Part shown: piece by piece, positions 52,982 to 61,431 of the stretch | Position numbering within the stretch: position 1 is the first letter of the stretch | Layout of the letters: every line of letters begins with the position of its first letter | Assembly (NCBI GenBank): GCA_024231975.1 | Contig: JAAEQB010000120.1 | Location: forward strand, 124,001 to 188,000 | Length of the DNA: 64,000 nucleotides | Direction of reading: 5' to 3' | Source of the DNA: Allobosea sp. | GTDB taxonomy: Bacteria; Pseudomonadota; Alphaproteobacteria; Rhizobiales; Beijerinckiaceae | Made by a program: the position numbers and the translations under genes | Notes under the pieces: model-generated | What the model was told of the DNA's origin: nothing | Databases searched by the model: none | Seen by the model: the letters and a program-made list of their open reading frames with translations, nothing else

Positions 52982-53127
52982 GTCATGGTCGGGCTTGTCC
53001 CGACCATCCACGTCTTGCGACGCCAATGGCGTGCAGGGCGATAGCGACGGGCGGCGCAACCGATCTCCGAAGGCGCGGCGGCGAGCCGCGCGAAGACGTG
53101 GATGGTCGCCACAAGGGCGACCATGAC
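52982..53127. repeat. Intergenic inverted-repeat element (type 1, variant C)
   Basis: A 146-base element between serC and serA with perfect outer arms GTCATGGTCG / CGACCATGAC. A second perfect inner arm pair, CCATCCACGTCTT / AAGACGTGGATGG, lies inside the outer arms. The transcript could form a long stem-loop between the two cistrons. It ends 49 bases before the serA start. It is a relative of the elements at 48318 and 49322. Confidence 0.7.
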
Positions 53128-53176
53128 GACCTTCCCCTTTCAGCCCGCCATTGCGCGGGCCTTCCGAGGTATCCTC

Positions 53177-54766
53177 ATGCCCGCACCCAAAGTCCTGATT
53201 TCCGACGCCCTCTCCCCCGCCGCCGTCCAGATCTTCAAAGATCGCGGCATCGACGTGACCTTCGATCCCAATCTCGGCAAGGACAAGGACAAGCTCGCCG
53301 CGATCATCGGCGACTATGACGGCCTCGCCATCCGCTCGGCGACCAAGGCCACCGCCAAGCTGCTGGAGGCCGCGACCAAGCTGAAGGTGATCGGCCGCGC
53401 CGGCATCGGCGTCGACAATGTCGAGATCCCGGCCGCCACCAGCCGCGGCGTGATCGTGATGAACACGCCCTTCGGCAACTCGATCACCACCGCCGAGCAC
53501 GCCATCGCGATGATGTTCGCGCTCGCCCGGCAGATCCCCTCGGCGGATGCCTCGACCCAGGCCGGCAAGTGGGAGAAGAACCGCTTCATGGGCGTCGAGA
53601 TCACCGCCAAGACGCTCGGCCTGATCGGCTGCGGCAATATCGGCTCGATCGTCGCCGAGCGCGCCATCGGCCTCAGGATGCGCGTCATCGCCTTCGACCC
53701 CTATCTCTCGCCGGAACGGGCGGTGCAGCTCGGCGTCGAGAAGGTCGAGCTTGACGAGCTGCTGAAGCGCGCCGACTTCATCACCCTGCACGTGCCGATG
53801 ACCGAGAAGACCAAGAACATCCTCTCGGCCGAGAATCTCGCCAAGACCAAGAAGGGCGTGCGCATCGTCAACTGCGCCCGCGGCGGGCTGGTGGATGAGG
53901 CGGCGCTGGCGGAGCTGATCAAGTCCGGCCATGTCGCCGGCGCCGCCTTCGACGTGTTCTCGGTCGAGCCGGCGGAGACGAACCCGCTGTTCGGCCTCGA
54001 CAACGTCGTCTGCACGCCGCATCTCGGCGCGAGCACCAATGAGGCGCAGGAGAATGTCGCCCTGCAAGTCGCCGAGCAGATGAGCGACTACCTGCTCAAG
54101 GGCGCGATCACCAATGCGGTGAACTTCCCGTCGATCTCGGCGGAAGAGGCGCCGCGGATCAAGCCCTTCGTCGACCTCGCCGAAAAGCTCGGCTCCTTCC
54201 TCGGCCAGCTGACGGAAGCGCCGGTCAAGGGCATCCGCATCGAGTACGAGGGCGCGGTCGCCTCTCTGAACCTCAAGGCGATCTCGGCGGCGGCGATCAC
54301 CGGCGTGCTGCGCCCCTTCCTGCCCGAGATCAACATGGTCAACTCGGCCATGGTGGCGAAGGAGAAGGGCATCGTCGTCGAGGAACTGACCCGCGAGGTC
54401 GCCGGCAATCTCGAAAGCGTCATCCGCATCGTCGTCGAGGCCGAGGACATGCCGCGCCATGCCTCGGGCACGGTCTTCCATGACGGCAAGCCGCGCATCA
54501 TCGAGATCCGCGACATCCAGGTCGACGCCGAGTTCGCGCCGCACATGCTCTATGTCCGCAACGCCGACAAGCCGGGCTTCATCGGCGCCTTCGGTTCGCT
54601 GCTGGGCGCGGCCGGCGTCAATGTCGCGACCTTCAATCTCGGCCGCGACAAGCCGGGCGGCGATGCGATCTGCTACGTCGCCGTCGACGAGGCGATCTCG
54701 GACGAACTGCTCGCCAAGATCCACGAGATCCCGATGGTCAAGCGGGCGCGCCGGCTGAAGTTCTGA
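53177..54766 (+). CDS. serA: D-3-phosphoglycerate dehydrogenase
   Basis: A 529-residue enzyme, the normal size for the long form with an intervening domain. ATG 53177 begins PAPKVLISDALSPAAVQIF. The NAD fold shows LGLIGCGNIGSIVAERA, and the catalytic residues lie in NCARGGLVDE and CTPHLGAST. After residue 310 come the intervening domain and a C-terminal ACT domain (HMLYVRNADKPGFIGAFGSL) that may sense serine. It catalyses the first step of serine synthesis from 3-phosphoglycerate. Confidence 0.95.
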   Translation: MPAPKVLISDALSPAAVQIFKDRGIDVTFDPNLGKDKDKLAAIIGDYDGLAIRSATKATAKLLEAATKLKVIGRAGIGVDNVEIPAATSRGVIVMNTPFGNSITTAEHAIAMMFALARQIPSADASTQAGKWEKNRFMGVEITAKTLGLIGCGNIGSIVAERAIGLRMRVIAFDPYLSPERAVQLGVEKVELDELLKRADFITLHVPMTEKTKNILSAENLAKTKKGVRIVNCARGGLVDEAALAELIKSGHVAGAAFDVFSVEPAETNPLFGLDNVVCTPHLGASTNEAQENVALQVAEQMSDYLLKGAITNAVNFPSISAEEAPRIKPFVDLAEKLGSFLGQLTEAPVKGIRIEYEGAVASLNLKAISAAAITGVLRPFLPEINMVNSAMVAKEKGIVVEELTREVAGNLESVIRIVVEAEDMPRHASGTVFHDGKPRIIEIRDIQVDAEFAPHMLYVRNADKPGFIGAFGSLLGAAGVNVATFNLGRDKPGGDAICYVAVDEAISDELLAKIHEIPMVKRARRLKF

Positions 54767-54783
54767 AGATCAGCCGGCTGATC

Positions 54784-55155
54784 TTGGACGCCGACGGACA
54801 GCCGAAAAAGGGCGCCATCCAGGCTAAGCGTGGACTGGCGCTCTTCGGCTACGCGATGCTGGCACTCGGCCTGCCCCTGGCACTGGTCGCCGCATCGCTG
54901 CCGGCCAACGAATACCGGGATGCGCTCGGCATCGCCGCGCTCGACTGCGATGGCCCCGCCGCCGTCTTCATCTTCGCCGTCCCGGCCCTGCTGGTCTTCG
55001 GGAGCGGCCTCGTCATCAACGGCATAGCCTGGCGCAGGCGCTGGCGCCTTGTGCTGGCGCTGGCCTGCGCCCTCATCTGCACCGCGCTGATCGCGAATCT
55101 GACCCGCGCCATCATCCAGGACCGAGAGCAGGCGACGGCTTGCGGGTCGAGATAG
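54784..55155 (+). CDS. Small hypothetical membrane protein
   Basis: A 123-residue frame starting at TTG 54784, 17 bases after serA; an internal ATG at 54856 would give about 99 residues. Three membrane segments are likely (LFGYAMLALGLPLALVAASL, AAVFIFAVPALLVFGSGLVI, LVLALACALICTALIANL). No family is recognised. The start is uncertain, and the gene could be a by-product of the high-GC context, but three well-spaced hydrophobic helices argue for a real protein. Confidence 0.5.
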   Translation: MDADGQPKKGAIQAKRGLALFGYAMLALGLPLALVAASLPANEYRDALGIAALDCDGPAAVFIFAVPALLVFGSGLVINGIAWRRRWRLVLALACALICTALIANLTRAIIQDREQATACGSR

Positions 55156-55239
55156 CGCGGCGGCCTTCCTTAGGCAGCCCGAGCGTCAAACGCCCGCCGC
55201 AATCTCCCTCCCCTGTGGCGCCACCACAGAGGATTTTTC

Positions 55240-56250
55240 ATGCCGACCCGCCGCGCCTTCGCCCAAGCCTGCTCCGCCGTTCTTGCTGCCCTCGCCGCCT
55301 CCCCCGCCTTCGCCGACTGGGACAAGGCCAGGCTCGATGCCGGCATCAAGACGATCGAGCAGAGCACGAAAGGCCGCATCGGCGTCGGCCTGATCGACCT
55401 GAAGGACCGCAAGAGCTGGTCCTATCGCGGCACCGAGCCCTTCCCGCTGCAGAGCGTGTTCAAGCTGCCGCTCGCCATCGGCGTGCTGCAGGCGGTCGAG
55501 GCCGGCACGTTCAAGCTCGACCAGAAGATCACCGTCACCCGCAACGATCTCTCGCTTTATCACAGCCCGCTCGCCAAGGCCTTCAAGGGCGAGCGCAACG
55601 ACTATCCGCTGCGCGAGCTTTTGACCCGCTCGACGGCGGAGAGCGACAACACCGCCGCCGACCTCTTGCTGCGCCTGATCGGCGGACCGAAGGCGCTGAC
55701 GGCCGTGCTCAAGGATGGCGGCGTCACCGGCATCTCGGTCGATCGCTATGAGCGCGTCTTCCAGCCGGAGATCCTCGGCCTGTCCGGCTATGGCTGGAAC
55801 GAAGCGATAGACACCGCCAAGTTCTATGCGGCGATCAACACGGTCCCTGCGGCCGAGCGCAAGAAGCGGTTGCAGGCGACGCTAACCGACAAGCGCGACG
55901 CCGCCTCGCCCGAGGCCTCGATCGCCTTCCTCGAGGGGCTCGCCAAGGGCAACTGGCTGCGCGATCCGGCAAACGCCGCGCTGCTCGACAAGATCCTGCT
56001 CGAATCCAAGACCGGCCCGAACCGGATCAAGGCCGGCCTGCCGAAAGGCGCGCGCTTCGCCCACAAGACGGGCCTCGGACCGAGCGCCGACGGCCTCAAC
56101 CACGCCACCAACGACATCGGCATTGTCACCCTGCCGGACGGGCGCCGCTTCGCCATCGCTGTCTATCTCGCCGGAGCGCAGGTCGGCGAGAAGGAGCGTG
56201 AGGCGGCCCATGCCGCGGTGGCGAAGCTGGCGGTGGAGAGCCTGCGCTGA
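55240..56250 (+). CDS. bla: Class A beta-lactamase
   Basis: A 336-residue serine beta-lactamase-fold protein. All class A boxes are present: Ser 72-x-x-Lys 75 (SVFK), Ser 135-Asp-Asn 137, an omega-loop Arg 169-x-Glu 171 and Lys 276-Thr-Gly 278. The N terminus, TRRAFAQACSAVLAALA, suggests Tat export with a cut after AFA. It is longer than TEM-like enzymes and probably chromosomal and intrinsic. Ahead of its AGAGG ribosome site lies the hairpin CTGTGG-cgcca-CCACAG (55213-55229). No AmpR-type regulator is adjacent. Confidence 0.9.
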   Translation: MPTRRAFAQACSAVLAALAASPAFADWDKARLDAGIKTIEQSTKGRIGVGLIDLKDRKSWSYRGTEPFPLQSVFKLPLAIGVLQAVEAGTFKLDQKITVTRNDLSLYHSPLAKAFKGERNDYPLRELLTRSTAESDNTAADLLLRLIGGPKALTAVLKDGGVTGISVDRYERVFQPEILGLSGYGWNEAIDTAKFYAAINTVPAAERKKRLQATLTDKRDAASPEASIAFLEGLAKGNWLRDPANAALLDKILLESKTGPNRIKAGLPKGARFAHKTGLGPSADGLNHATNDIGIVTLPDGRRFAIAVYLAGAQVGEKEREAAHAAVAKLAVESLR

Positions 56251-56319
56251 GGCGCAAACTGGTTGCGGACGCGCATCTGGAAGGGTGGGGCGCCCGCAAA
56301 TCTCCTGGAGCGGCGTCGC

Positions 56320-57639
56320 CTAGCTGGACAGCCGGCCAGTGTCGGGTCGGTCGAGCTCTAGCTTGCGCGTCTCGGGAATGAGCAGGCCGGTAAGCAGCGT
56401 GATGCCCGAGACGGCCATGAGGTAGACCAGGAACATCCGGTGTTCGCCAATCTGAGAGAGATAGGTGTTCACATAGGGCGCGGTGCCACCAAAGATCGCT
56501 GTCGCCAGCGACAGTGGGCCGCTCACCCCGGTCGCCCGGACCGTGGTCGGAAACACCTCGGCCCAGACCGCGGTATTGACCCCGAACAGGCAGGCCAGGA
56601 TCAGCAGGGCTAAGATCATCGCCGTCAGCAGGCCGGAGAAGCTGTTGGTGATCAGCGCGTCGAGCTGGAAGGTTGCGGCGATGAAGCCGAGGCCGAACAG
56701 GATGATGAAGACACGCCGCCCGAAGCGGTCGGCGAGCCAGCCCACGATCGGGATCGCGACGAGGAAGACACTCTGCGCGATCAGGCTGGCGGTCAGCGCC
56801 GATTTGGCGTCGAGGCCGCGGCTGATCTGGGCGAAGGTCGGGCTGTAGATCAGCCATGTGTAGAACATGATCGAGCCGCCGGCCGAGAGCCCGAAGACGA
56901 CGGCGACGCCACGCCAGTTCCGGACGAGCGCGGCCATGCCGGCACCCTGGCCGTCCTGCTGCCCCTTGCCCTTCTCGAAGCTGTCGGTCTCGGTGAGCTG
57001 GCGCCGCAGGTAGAGCCCGTAGAGGCCGAGCAGCCCGCCGAGCAGGAACGGAACGCGCCAGCCCCAGCTTTCGAGCGCGGGGCGATCAAGATTGGCGTTG
57101 AGCAGGAGCCCGGTGACGGTCGCGATCATCGTGCCGAGCACGACGCTCACCCAGGAGGTGCTGCCATAGAGCGCGCGCCGATGCCGTGGCGCACGCTCGA
57201 CCAGATAGGTGACGGAGGTTCCCATCTCGCCGCCATGGGCGATGCCTTGGGCGAGCCGCGCCACGAGCAGGATGATCGAGGCCGCGAGCCCCACCGTCGC
57301 GAAGGTCGGCGCGCAGGCGATGACGAGGCTGCCACCGGCGGTGATGAACATCGCCAGCGTCAGGCTCTGCTTGCGGCCGACGCGATCGGCGTAGAGGCCG
57401 AACAGGAAGCCGCCGAGCGGACGAGTCAGGAAGCCGGCAGCGAAGACCGCGAGGGCCGCCAGCAGCGCCGCCGACTTGTCGCTCGACGGAAAGAACTGGA
57501 GGGCGAAATAGGGCGCGAAGATCGTGTAGATCGTCCAGTCGAACCACTCCAGCGTATTGCCGAAATTGACGGCGATGAGATCCTTCACCCGCCGGGATCC
57601 GGCAGGATGAAGCGCGCCCGATGCGGCGATGTCAGACAT
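56320..57639 (-). CDS. MHS-family MFS transporter (organic acid/osmolyte type)
   Basis: A 439-residue major facilitator of the metabolite:H+ symporter family. It starts ASGALHPAGSRRVKDLIAVN and has NTLEWFDWTIYTIFAPYFAL in helix 1. The loop FGLYADRVGRKQSLTLAMF follows helix 2, and GEMGTSVTYLVERAPRHRRA comes after helix 4. Relatives carry alpha-ketoglutarate, citrate, proline/betaine or aromatic acids. It is co-directional with the flavin reductase gene 74 bases upstream; both are divergent from an FCD-GntR regulator. Confidence 0.88.
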   Translation of the reverse strand: MSDIAASGALHPAGSRRVKDLIAVNFGNTLEWFDWTIYTIFAPYFALQFFPSSDKSAALLAALAVFAAGFLTRPLGGFLFGLYADRVGRKQSLTLAMFITAGGSLVIACAPTFATVGLAASIILLVARLAQGIAHGGEMGTSVTYLVERAPRHRRALYGSTSWVSVVLGTMIATVTGLLLNANLDRPALESWGWRVPFLLGGLLGLYGLYLRRQLTETDSFEKGKGQQDGQGAGMAALVRNWRGVAVVFGLSAGGSIMFYTWLIYSPTFAQISRGLDAKSALTASLIAQSVFLVAIPIVGWLADRFGRRVFIILFGLGFIAATFQLDALITNSFSGLLTAMILALLILACLFGVNTAVWAEVFPTTVRATGVSGPLSLATAIFGGTAPYVNTYLSQIGEHRMFLVYLMAVSGITLLTGLLIPETRKLELDRPDTGRLSS

Positions 57640-57713
57640 GAGATGACCCCTCTTATTTTATGTGATGCTTGGTGCCGGCCAGAGTTTCACTGGACCGCGA
57701 TCCGCGCGCGGCG

Positions 57714-58403
57714 TCAGCGGCTGGCGGCGCGCCCTTCGAGGCCGAAGCGGGCATCGGCGTCGGCTCCCGGCACGCGCATTTCGAAGGTGTCCTTCACCAC
57801 CGCGTAGTCGAAATAGCCCAGCCGGGCGATCGGCTTGATCGCGGCGATGTCGAGCTTGCCGTCGGCGGTGATGATCCGATCGTCGATATGGATCGTCTCG
57901 ACCTGGGCGAAGACGATGTCGATCGATCCGACCGGCGAATTACCCTTCAGGCGATGGGTGCCGAGATAACGGCACTCGAACTTGACCGGGCTTTCCTTGA
58001 CCATCGGGATGCAGGCGTTGTCGGCATACTCCCGCGTCACGCTGAGGCGGTCGAATTCGCTCTCCTCAGGCGGCAGCGCCATCGCGCTCAGATTGACCGC
58101 CTCGCGCAGGTCATAGGTCGCCATGTTCCAGACGAACCAGCCGGTTTCCTCGGCATTGAGCACCGTGTCCTTGCGCCGCCCGTCCGGGTACTGGTTCGCC
58201 GAGAACATCACCATCGGCGGATCGAAGGTCAGGTTCTGCCACTGGCTGTAGGGCGCGATGTTCTCGATGCCGGCGGCACTGACGCTGGAAAGCCAGCCGA
58301 TGGGCCGCGGCACGGTGCAGCTCTTGAACGGCGAATAAGGCAGCGGGCTGGGCTCTGACGATGGGCGGTACTTCATGTGGAAGGTCCGAGGTTGGCGTGA
58401 CAT
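57714..58403 (-). CDS. Flavin reductase family protein (FMN-binding split barrel)
   Basis: A 229-residue protein. YSPFKSCTVPRPIGWLSSVS and NIAPYSQWQNLTFDPPMVMF are the FMN-contact segments of the flavin reductase-like split barrel, and ECRYLGTHRLKG with a following beta strand completes it. It could supply reduced flavin to a monooxygenase or be a stand-alone oxidoreductase; no oxygenase is nearby. The start at 58403 leaves a short poorly conserved lead, and ATG 58376 is possible. Confidence 0.82.
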   Translation of the reverse strand: MSRQPRTFHMKYRPSSEPSPLPYSPFKSCTVPRPIGWLSSVSAAGIENIAPYSQWQNLTFDPPMVMFSANQYPDGRRKDTVLNAEETGWFVWNMATYDLREAVNLSAMALPPEESEFDRLSVTREYADNACIPMVKESPVKFECRYLGTHRLKGNSPVGSIDIVFAQVETIHIDDRIITADGKLDIAAIKPIARLGYFDYAVVKDTFEMRVPGADADARFGLEGRAASR

Positions 58404-58418
58404 TCAAATGATATTCAA

Positions 58419-58430
58419 CCGATATATTGG
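58419..58430. promoter_or_regulatory. GntR-type operator candidate
   Basis: In the divergent region between the flavin reductase and GntR genes, CCGATATATTGG is a dyad with ten of twelve matching positions. It is flanked by ATTCA and TGAAT at equal-order distances. Short AT-centred dyads of this kind are typical sites for FCD-class GntR proteins. Confidence 0.45.
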
Positions 58431-58527
58431 ATGAATGGCAGTTTGGAAAGCCCCCGGGGATCGGCTATCGAGACGGTCGGGATTCGCCGCGTCCGATCGA
58501 CCGCGGCAGCGCATGCAGGTAGGCCGG

Positions 58528-59172
58528 ATGAATCAGTCGGAGCAGGCGGTCGGCGTCATCGAACGCCTGATCGAACAGGGCGATCTCAAGCCGGGCTCGA
58601 TGGTGTCCGAACGTGGCCTGATGGACTTGACCGGGCTCGGACGCACGCCCGTGCGCGAGGCGATCCAGCGCTTGGCCCTCAATCACATGCTGCGGATCCA
58701 TCCGAACAAGGGCATCGAGATCCCGGCGATCTCGGTCGAGGATCAGCTCAGCGGCCTCGAGGTCCGCCGCGCCGTCGAGGTCCTGGCCGTCGAGCTCGCC
58801 TGCAGCCGGGCGACGGAGAAGGACATCGCCGCGATCGCCGCGCTGAAGACCACGCTCGCCGGCGATTTCGGCCTCCACGATTATTCGGACACGATCCGCC
58901 AGACCCACGCCTTGATCATCCAGGCAGCCCACAACCCCTATCTGGAAGCGCTGATGGTGCCGCTGCAGACCCTGTCCCGGCGCTTCTGGATCATGCATGT
59001 CCGCGACGAGCAGGCGGAAATCACCCACGGCAAGCGGCTGCACCAGGACATTCTGCAGGCGATCCTGGCCCGGGATACGGCGCAAGCGGGTGCCGCCTCA
59101 TTGGCACTCAACGCCTACCTCGTGGAGTTTGCCCTGTCCGTGGTCGCGCGGATGACATCGCCGCGCGGTTGA
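58528..59172 (+). CDS. GntR-family regulator with FCD domain
   Basis: About 214 residues from ATG 58528, which has AGGTAGG just before it; starts at 58513 and 58435 are in frame but lead into unconserved sequence. The winged helix shows VIERLIEQGDLKPGSMVSER and GRTPVREAIQRLALNHMLRI. The C-terminal FCD effector domain has DYSDTIRQTHALIIQAAHNP and HGKRLHQDILQAILARD, with Asp/His metal-site residues. It probably regulates the divergent flavin reductase and MHS transporter. Confidence 0.87.
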   Translation: MNQSEQAVGVIERLIEQGDLKPGSMVSERGLMDLTGLGRTPVREAIQRLALNHMLRIHPNKGIEIPAISVEDQLSGLEVRRAVEVLAVELACSRATEKDIAAIAALKTTLAGDFGLHDYSDTIRQTHALIIQAAHNPYLEALMVPLQTLSRRFWIMHVRDEQAEITHGKRLHQDILQAILARDTAQAGAASLALNAYLVEFALSVVARMTSPRG

Positions 59173-59239
59173 ACCGGCTCGGCAGCGCGCCGCGGCGGCC
59201 GGCGCCTGCCTTGCCCAGGCGCAGCACGTTATAGTTGCA

Positions 59240-59269
59240 TTGACAAATGGGGCATAAACCCCCATTTGT
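59240..59269 (+). promoter_or_regulatory. Promoter-associated inverted repeat upstream of the cold shock gene
   Basis: A perfect 10-bp dyad, ACAAATGGGG-N7-CCCCATTTGT (59243-59269), overlaps a consensus-like -35 hexamer TTGACA (59240-59245). It may be an operator inside the cold shock gene promoter, or a hairpin ending the GntR transcript. The rest of the 224-base gap is leader DNA, with CCTCCTC (59327-59333) able to pair with the ribosome site AAGGAG (59384-59389). Confidence 0.5.
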
Positions 59270-59396
59270 AGTACTCGATCTAGGCCGAACGAATTGGCCC
59301 GCGCCATGGTGCGCATTGCTGACGACATTCCTCCTCATCGAAACACGCATGGCAGCCGTCATGGGTGAACATATCCTCATGAGAAGGAGCACGATC

Positions 59397-59606
59397 ATGG
59401 CCAACGGCACAGTGAAATGGTTCAACGGCACCAAGGGCTTCGGCTTCATCCAGCCGGATGATGGCGGCCAGGACGTGTTCGTCCACATCAGCGCTGTCGA
59501 GCGCGCCGGCCTGCGCGATCTGCGCGACGGCCAGAAGATTTCGTACGAGCTCGTCCAGGACAAGCGCTCGGGCAAGATGTCGGCCGACAACCTGCGCGCC
59601 GAGTGA
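59397..59606 (+). CDS. Cold shock protein (CspA family)
   Basis: A 69-residue single cold shock domain: MANGTVKWFNGTKGFGFIQP contains RNP1 (KGFGFI) and DVFVHISAV is RNP2. It binds single-stranded RNA and acts as an RNA chaperone. The start has AAGGAG eight bases ahead. The 150-base leader from the likely promoter suggests post-transcriptional, perhaps temperature-dependent control. A rho-independent terminator follows 90 bases after the stop. Confidence 0.93.
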   Translation: MANGTVKWFNGTKGFGFIQPDDGGQDVFVHISAVERAGLRDLRDGQKISYELVQDKRSGKMSADNLRAE

Positions 59607-59695
59607 ACTGACGCGCTGTCCAGCGTGAGAGATCAGCGGCAGGCGGCCACGGATGTACTGGCGCCAGGTCCGCTCCACGCGGGATAGTTCAGGAA

Positions 59696-59722
59696 GGGTC
59701 GGGATCCACCCGGCCCTTTTTT
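59696..59722 (+). terminator. Rho-independent terminator of the cold shock gene
   Basis: GGGTCGGG-atcca-CCCGGCCC, one wobble pair, followed by six T residues and TTTTC soon after. It separates the cold shock gene from rpsU. Confidence 0.82.
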
Positions 59723-59797
59723 GTTTTCAAGAGATGCCCGGCCAGGACGTTTCGATCAGACGTCTCGACCAGGCGCTTTCACGAGAGGTAAGTCCGA

Positions 59798-60064
59798 ATG
59801 CAGGTTCTCGTCCGCGACAACAATGTCGACCAGGCGTTGCGCGTCCTGAAAAAGAAGATGCAGCGCGAAGGCGTGTTTCGCGAGATGAAGCGGCGCTCGG
59901 CCTATGAGAAGCCGTCGGAGAAGCGCGTTCGCGAGAAGGCCGATGCGATCCGCCGCGCCCGCAAGCTCGCCCGCAAGCAGGCGCAGCGCGAAGGCCTGCT
60001 CCCCGCTCCCAAGCCGAAGCCGCGTCCGGCCCGGCCGCCGCGTCCGGCAGCCGTCGCGTCCTGA
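59798..60064 (+). CDS. rpsU: 30S ribosomal protein S21
   Basis: An 88-residue S21 with the full conserved core MQVLVRDNNVDQALRVLKKK, then MQREGVFREMKRRSAYEKPS. The C-terminal extension beyond residue 65 is basic and proline-rich, as in rhizobial S21 proteins and longer than the enterobacterial protein. It follows GAGAGG. It helps initiate translation by contacting 16S rRNA near the anti-Shine-Dalgarno sequence. Confidence 0.95.
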   Translation: MQVLVRDNNVDQALRVLKKKMQREGVFREMKRRSAYEKPSEKRVREKADAIRRARKLARKQAQREGLLPAPKPKPRPARPPRPAAVAS

Positions 60065-60087
60065 TCTCGATCAGAGGAGCCGCTGCC

Positions 60088-60339
60088 ATGGCAACGAAAG
60101 GACTGACCGCCGAGCAGGCCAAGCTTCGCGCGGAACGGAACTTCGCCAAGACCGAGCAGCGGCGACAAGAAGCCGAAAGCGCCATGGACGCGGTGAAGGC
60201 CGAGCAGCGGGCCGTCGCCGAGAAGACCGCGAGGCTGCGGGCCCTGCGCCTCGCCAAGGAGGCGGCCGATGCGGAAGCCGCCGCCAAGGCCGCCGAAACG
60301 TCCCCGGTAAAAACGCCGAAGGCGCGGCGCGCCCGTTAG
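60088..60339 (+). CDS. DUF6481 family protein
   Basis: An 83-residue, highly charged helical protein (TAEQAKLRAERNFAKTEQRR, then AEKTARLRALRLAKEAADAE) predicted to form a coiled coil. This matches the DUF6481 group of small alphaproteobacterial proteins, often located near rpsU or cold shock genes. Function is unknown. It starts 23 bases after rpsU behind GAGGAG and is probably co-transcribed. Confidence 0.8.
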   Translation: MATKGLTAEQAKLRAERNFAKTEQRRQEAESAMDAVKAEQRAVAEKTARLRALRLAKEAADAEAAAKAAETSPVKTPKARRAR

Positions 60340-60548
60340 CGCAAGCCGTCGAAGCGCCCGCTCGCGGCCATCGACGCGATGCCGGCCTTGCATGGCGGCA
60401 GAAGCGGGCACCACGGTTGCGCCCAAGCCATCCCGGCCATTCGCTTCCTGCGCGAGATCTTTGCATTCGATCGCTGCCGGTCGGACGAAAAGCGCGCTAA
60501 GAGGAGGCGAAACGCAGCTCCGCCGCAAGCAATCCGCCGAGGATCGTC

Positions 60549-61430
60549 ATGAACATGGTCGCACCGAAGCCGCTGCGCGTCCTCGTCGTCGACGGCTACA
60601 AGCGCGAAGGGCGCGAGGAGTATATCCGCGACGCCGGCGCGACGCCTTCGGAGGCCTACGCCGCTGAATTGCGCCGGATCGAGCCTTCGCTGATCACGGA
60701 TATCTGCCTGCCCGCCGACGAGGGCGCCAACCTGCCCGATGGCGCCGGCCTCGCCTCCTATGACGGCATCGCCCTCACCGGCTCCTCGCTCCACATCCAC
60801 AGTCCCGAGCCGGCGGTGACCCGCCAGATCGAGCTGATGCGGGCGATCTACAAGAGCGGCACGCCCTGCTTCGGCTCGTGCTGGGGCATCCAGATCGGCG
60901 CGGTCGCCGCCGGCGGCACCGTCGCGCTCAACCCGAACGGGCTGGAGATCGGCTTCGCCCGCCGCATCGCCGTCAACGGGGCCGGCGCCCGCCACCCGCT
61001 GCTCGCCGGCCGGCCCGCCGCCTTCGATGCCCCGGCGATCCATTTCGACAGCATCGTCGCCCCGCCCGCCGACGCGACCATCCTGGCCTCGAACGCGCTC
61101 AGCCCGATCCAGGTGGCCGAGTTTCGCCAGGACGGCGGCGTCTTCTGGGGCGTGCAGTACCACCCGGAATTCTCGCTGCGCCTGATCGCCACGATCCTGC
61201 GGCGGCACAGCAAGACCCTGATCGAGCGCGGCCTGTGCAAGGACGAGGCCGCCGCGGCTGCCTGGATCGCCGATCTCGACACGCTCGACGCCGATCCCGC
61301 CCGCCGCGACCTCGCCTGGGGGCTTGGGCTGGACGAGGAAGTGCTCGATCCCGTCAAGCGCGTGACCGAGCTGCGCAACTTCCTGGAGATGCGGGTGAAG
61401 CCGCAGGCGAGCGTCCGCGGGCGGGCGTGA
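60549..61430 (+). CDS. Class I glutamine amidotransferase-like protein
   Basis: A 293-residue protein with the GATase fold: nucleophile Cys 111 in CFGSCWGIQIGAVAAGG, and the His-x-Glu of the triad in QYHPEFS near 200. No synthase domain is fused. It resembles stand-alone enzymes related to GMP synthase amidotransferase domains or gamma-glutamyl hydrolase-like proteins. The C-terminal 80 residues (ERGLCKDEAAAAAWIADLDT) are an added helical part. It converges on the quinone oxidoreductase gene with a 1-base gap. Confidence 0.85.
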   Translation: MNMVAPKPLRVLVVDGYKREGREEYIRDAGATPSEAYAAELRRIEPSLITDICLPADEGANLPDGAGLASYDGIALTGSSLHIHSPEPAVTRQIELMRAIYKSGTPCFGSCWGIQIGAVAAGGTVALNPNGLEIGFARRIAVNGAGARHPLLAGRPAAFDAPAIHFDSIVAPPADATILASNALSPIQVAEFRQDGGVFWGVQYHPEFSLRLIATILRRHSKTLIERGLCKDEAAAAAWIADLDTLDADPARRDLAWGLGLDEEVLDPVKRVTELRNFLEMRVKPQASVRGRA

Positions 61431-61431
61431 C

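Noticed and set aside
53102..53176. Upstream start for serA adding 25 residues
   Set aside because: The extra residues come from the repeat element; SerA proteins begin at the conserved segment starting with the ATG at 53177.
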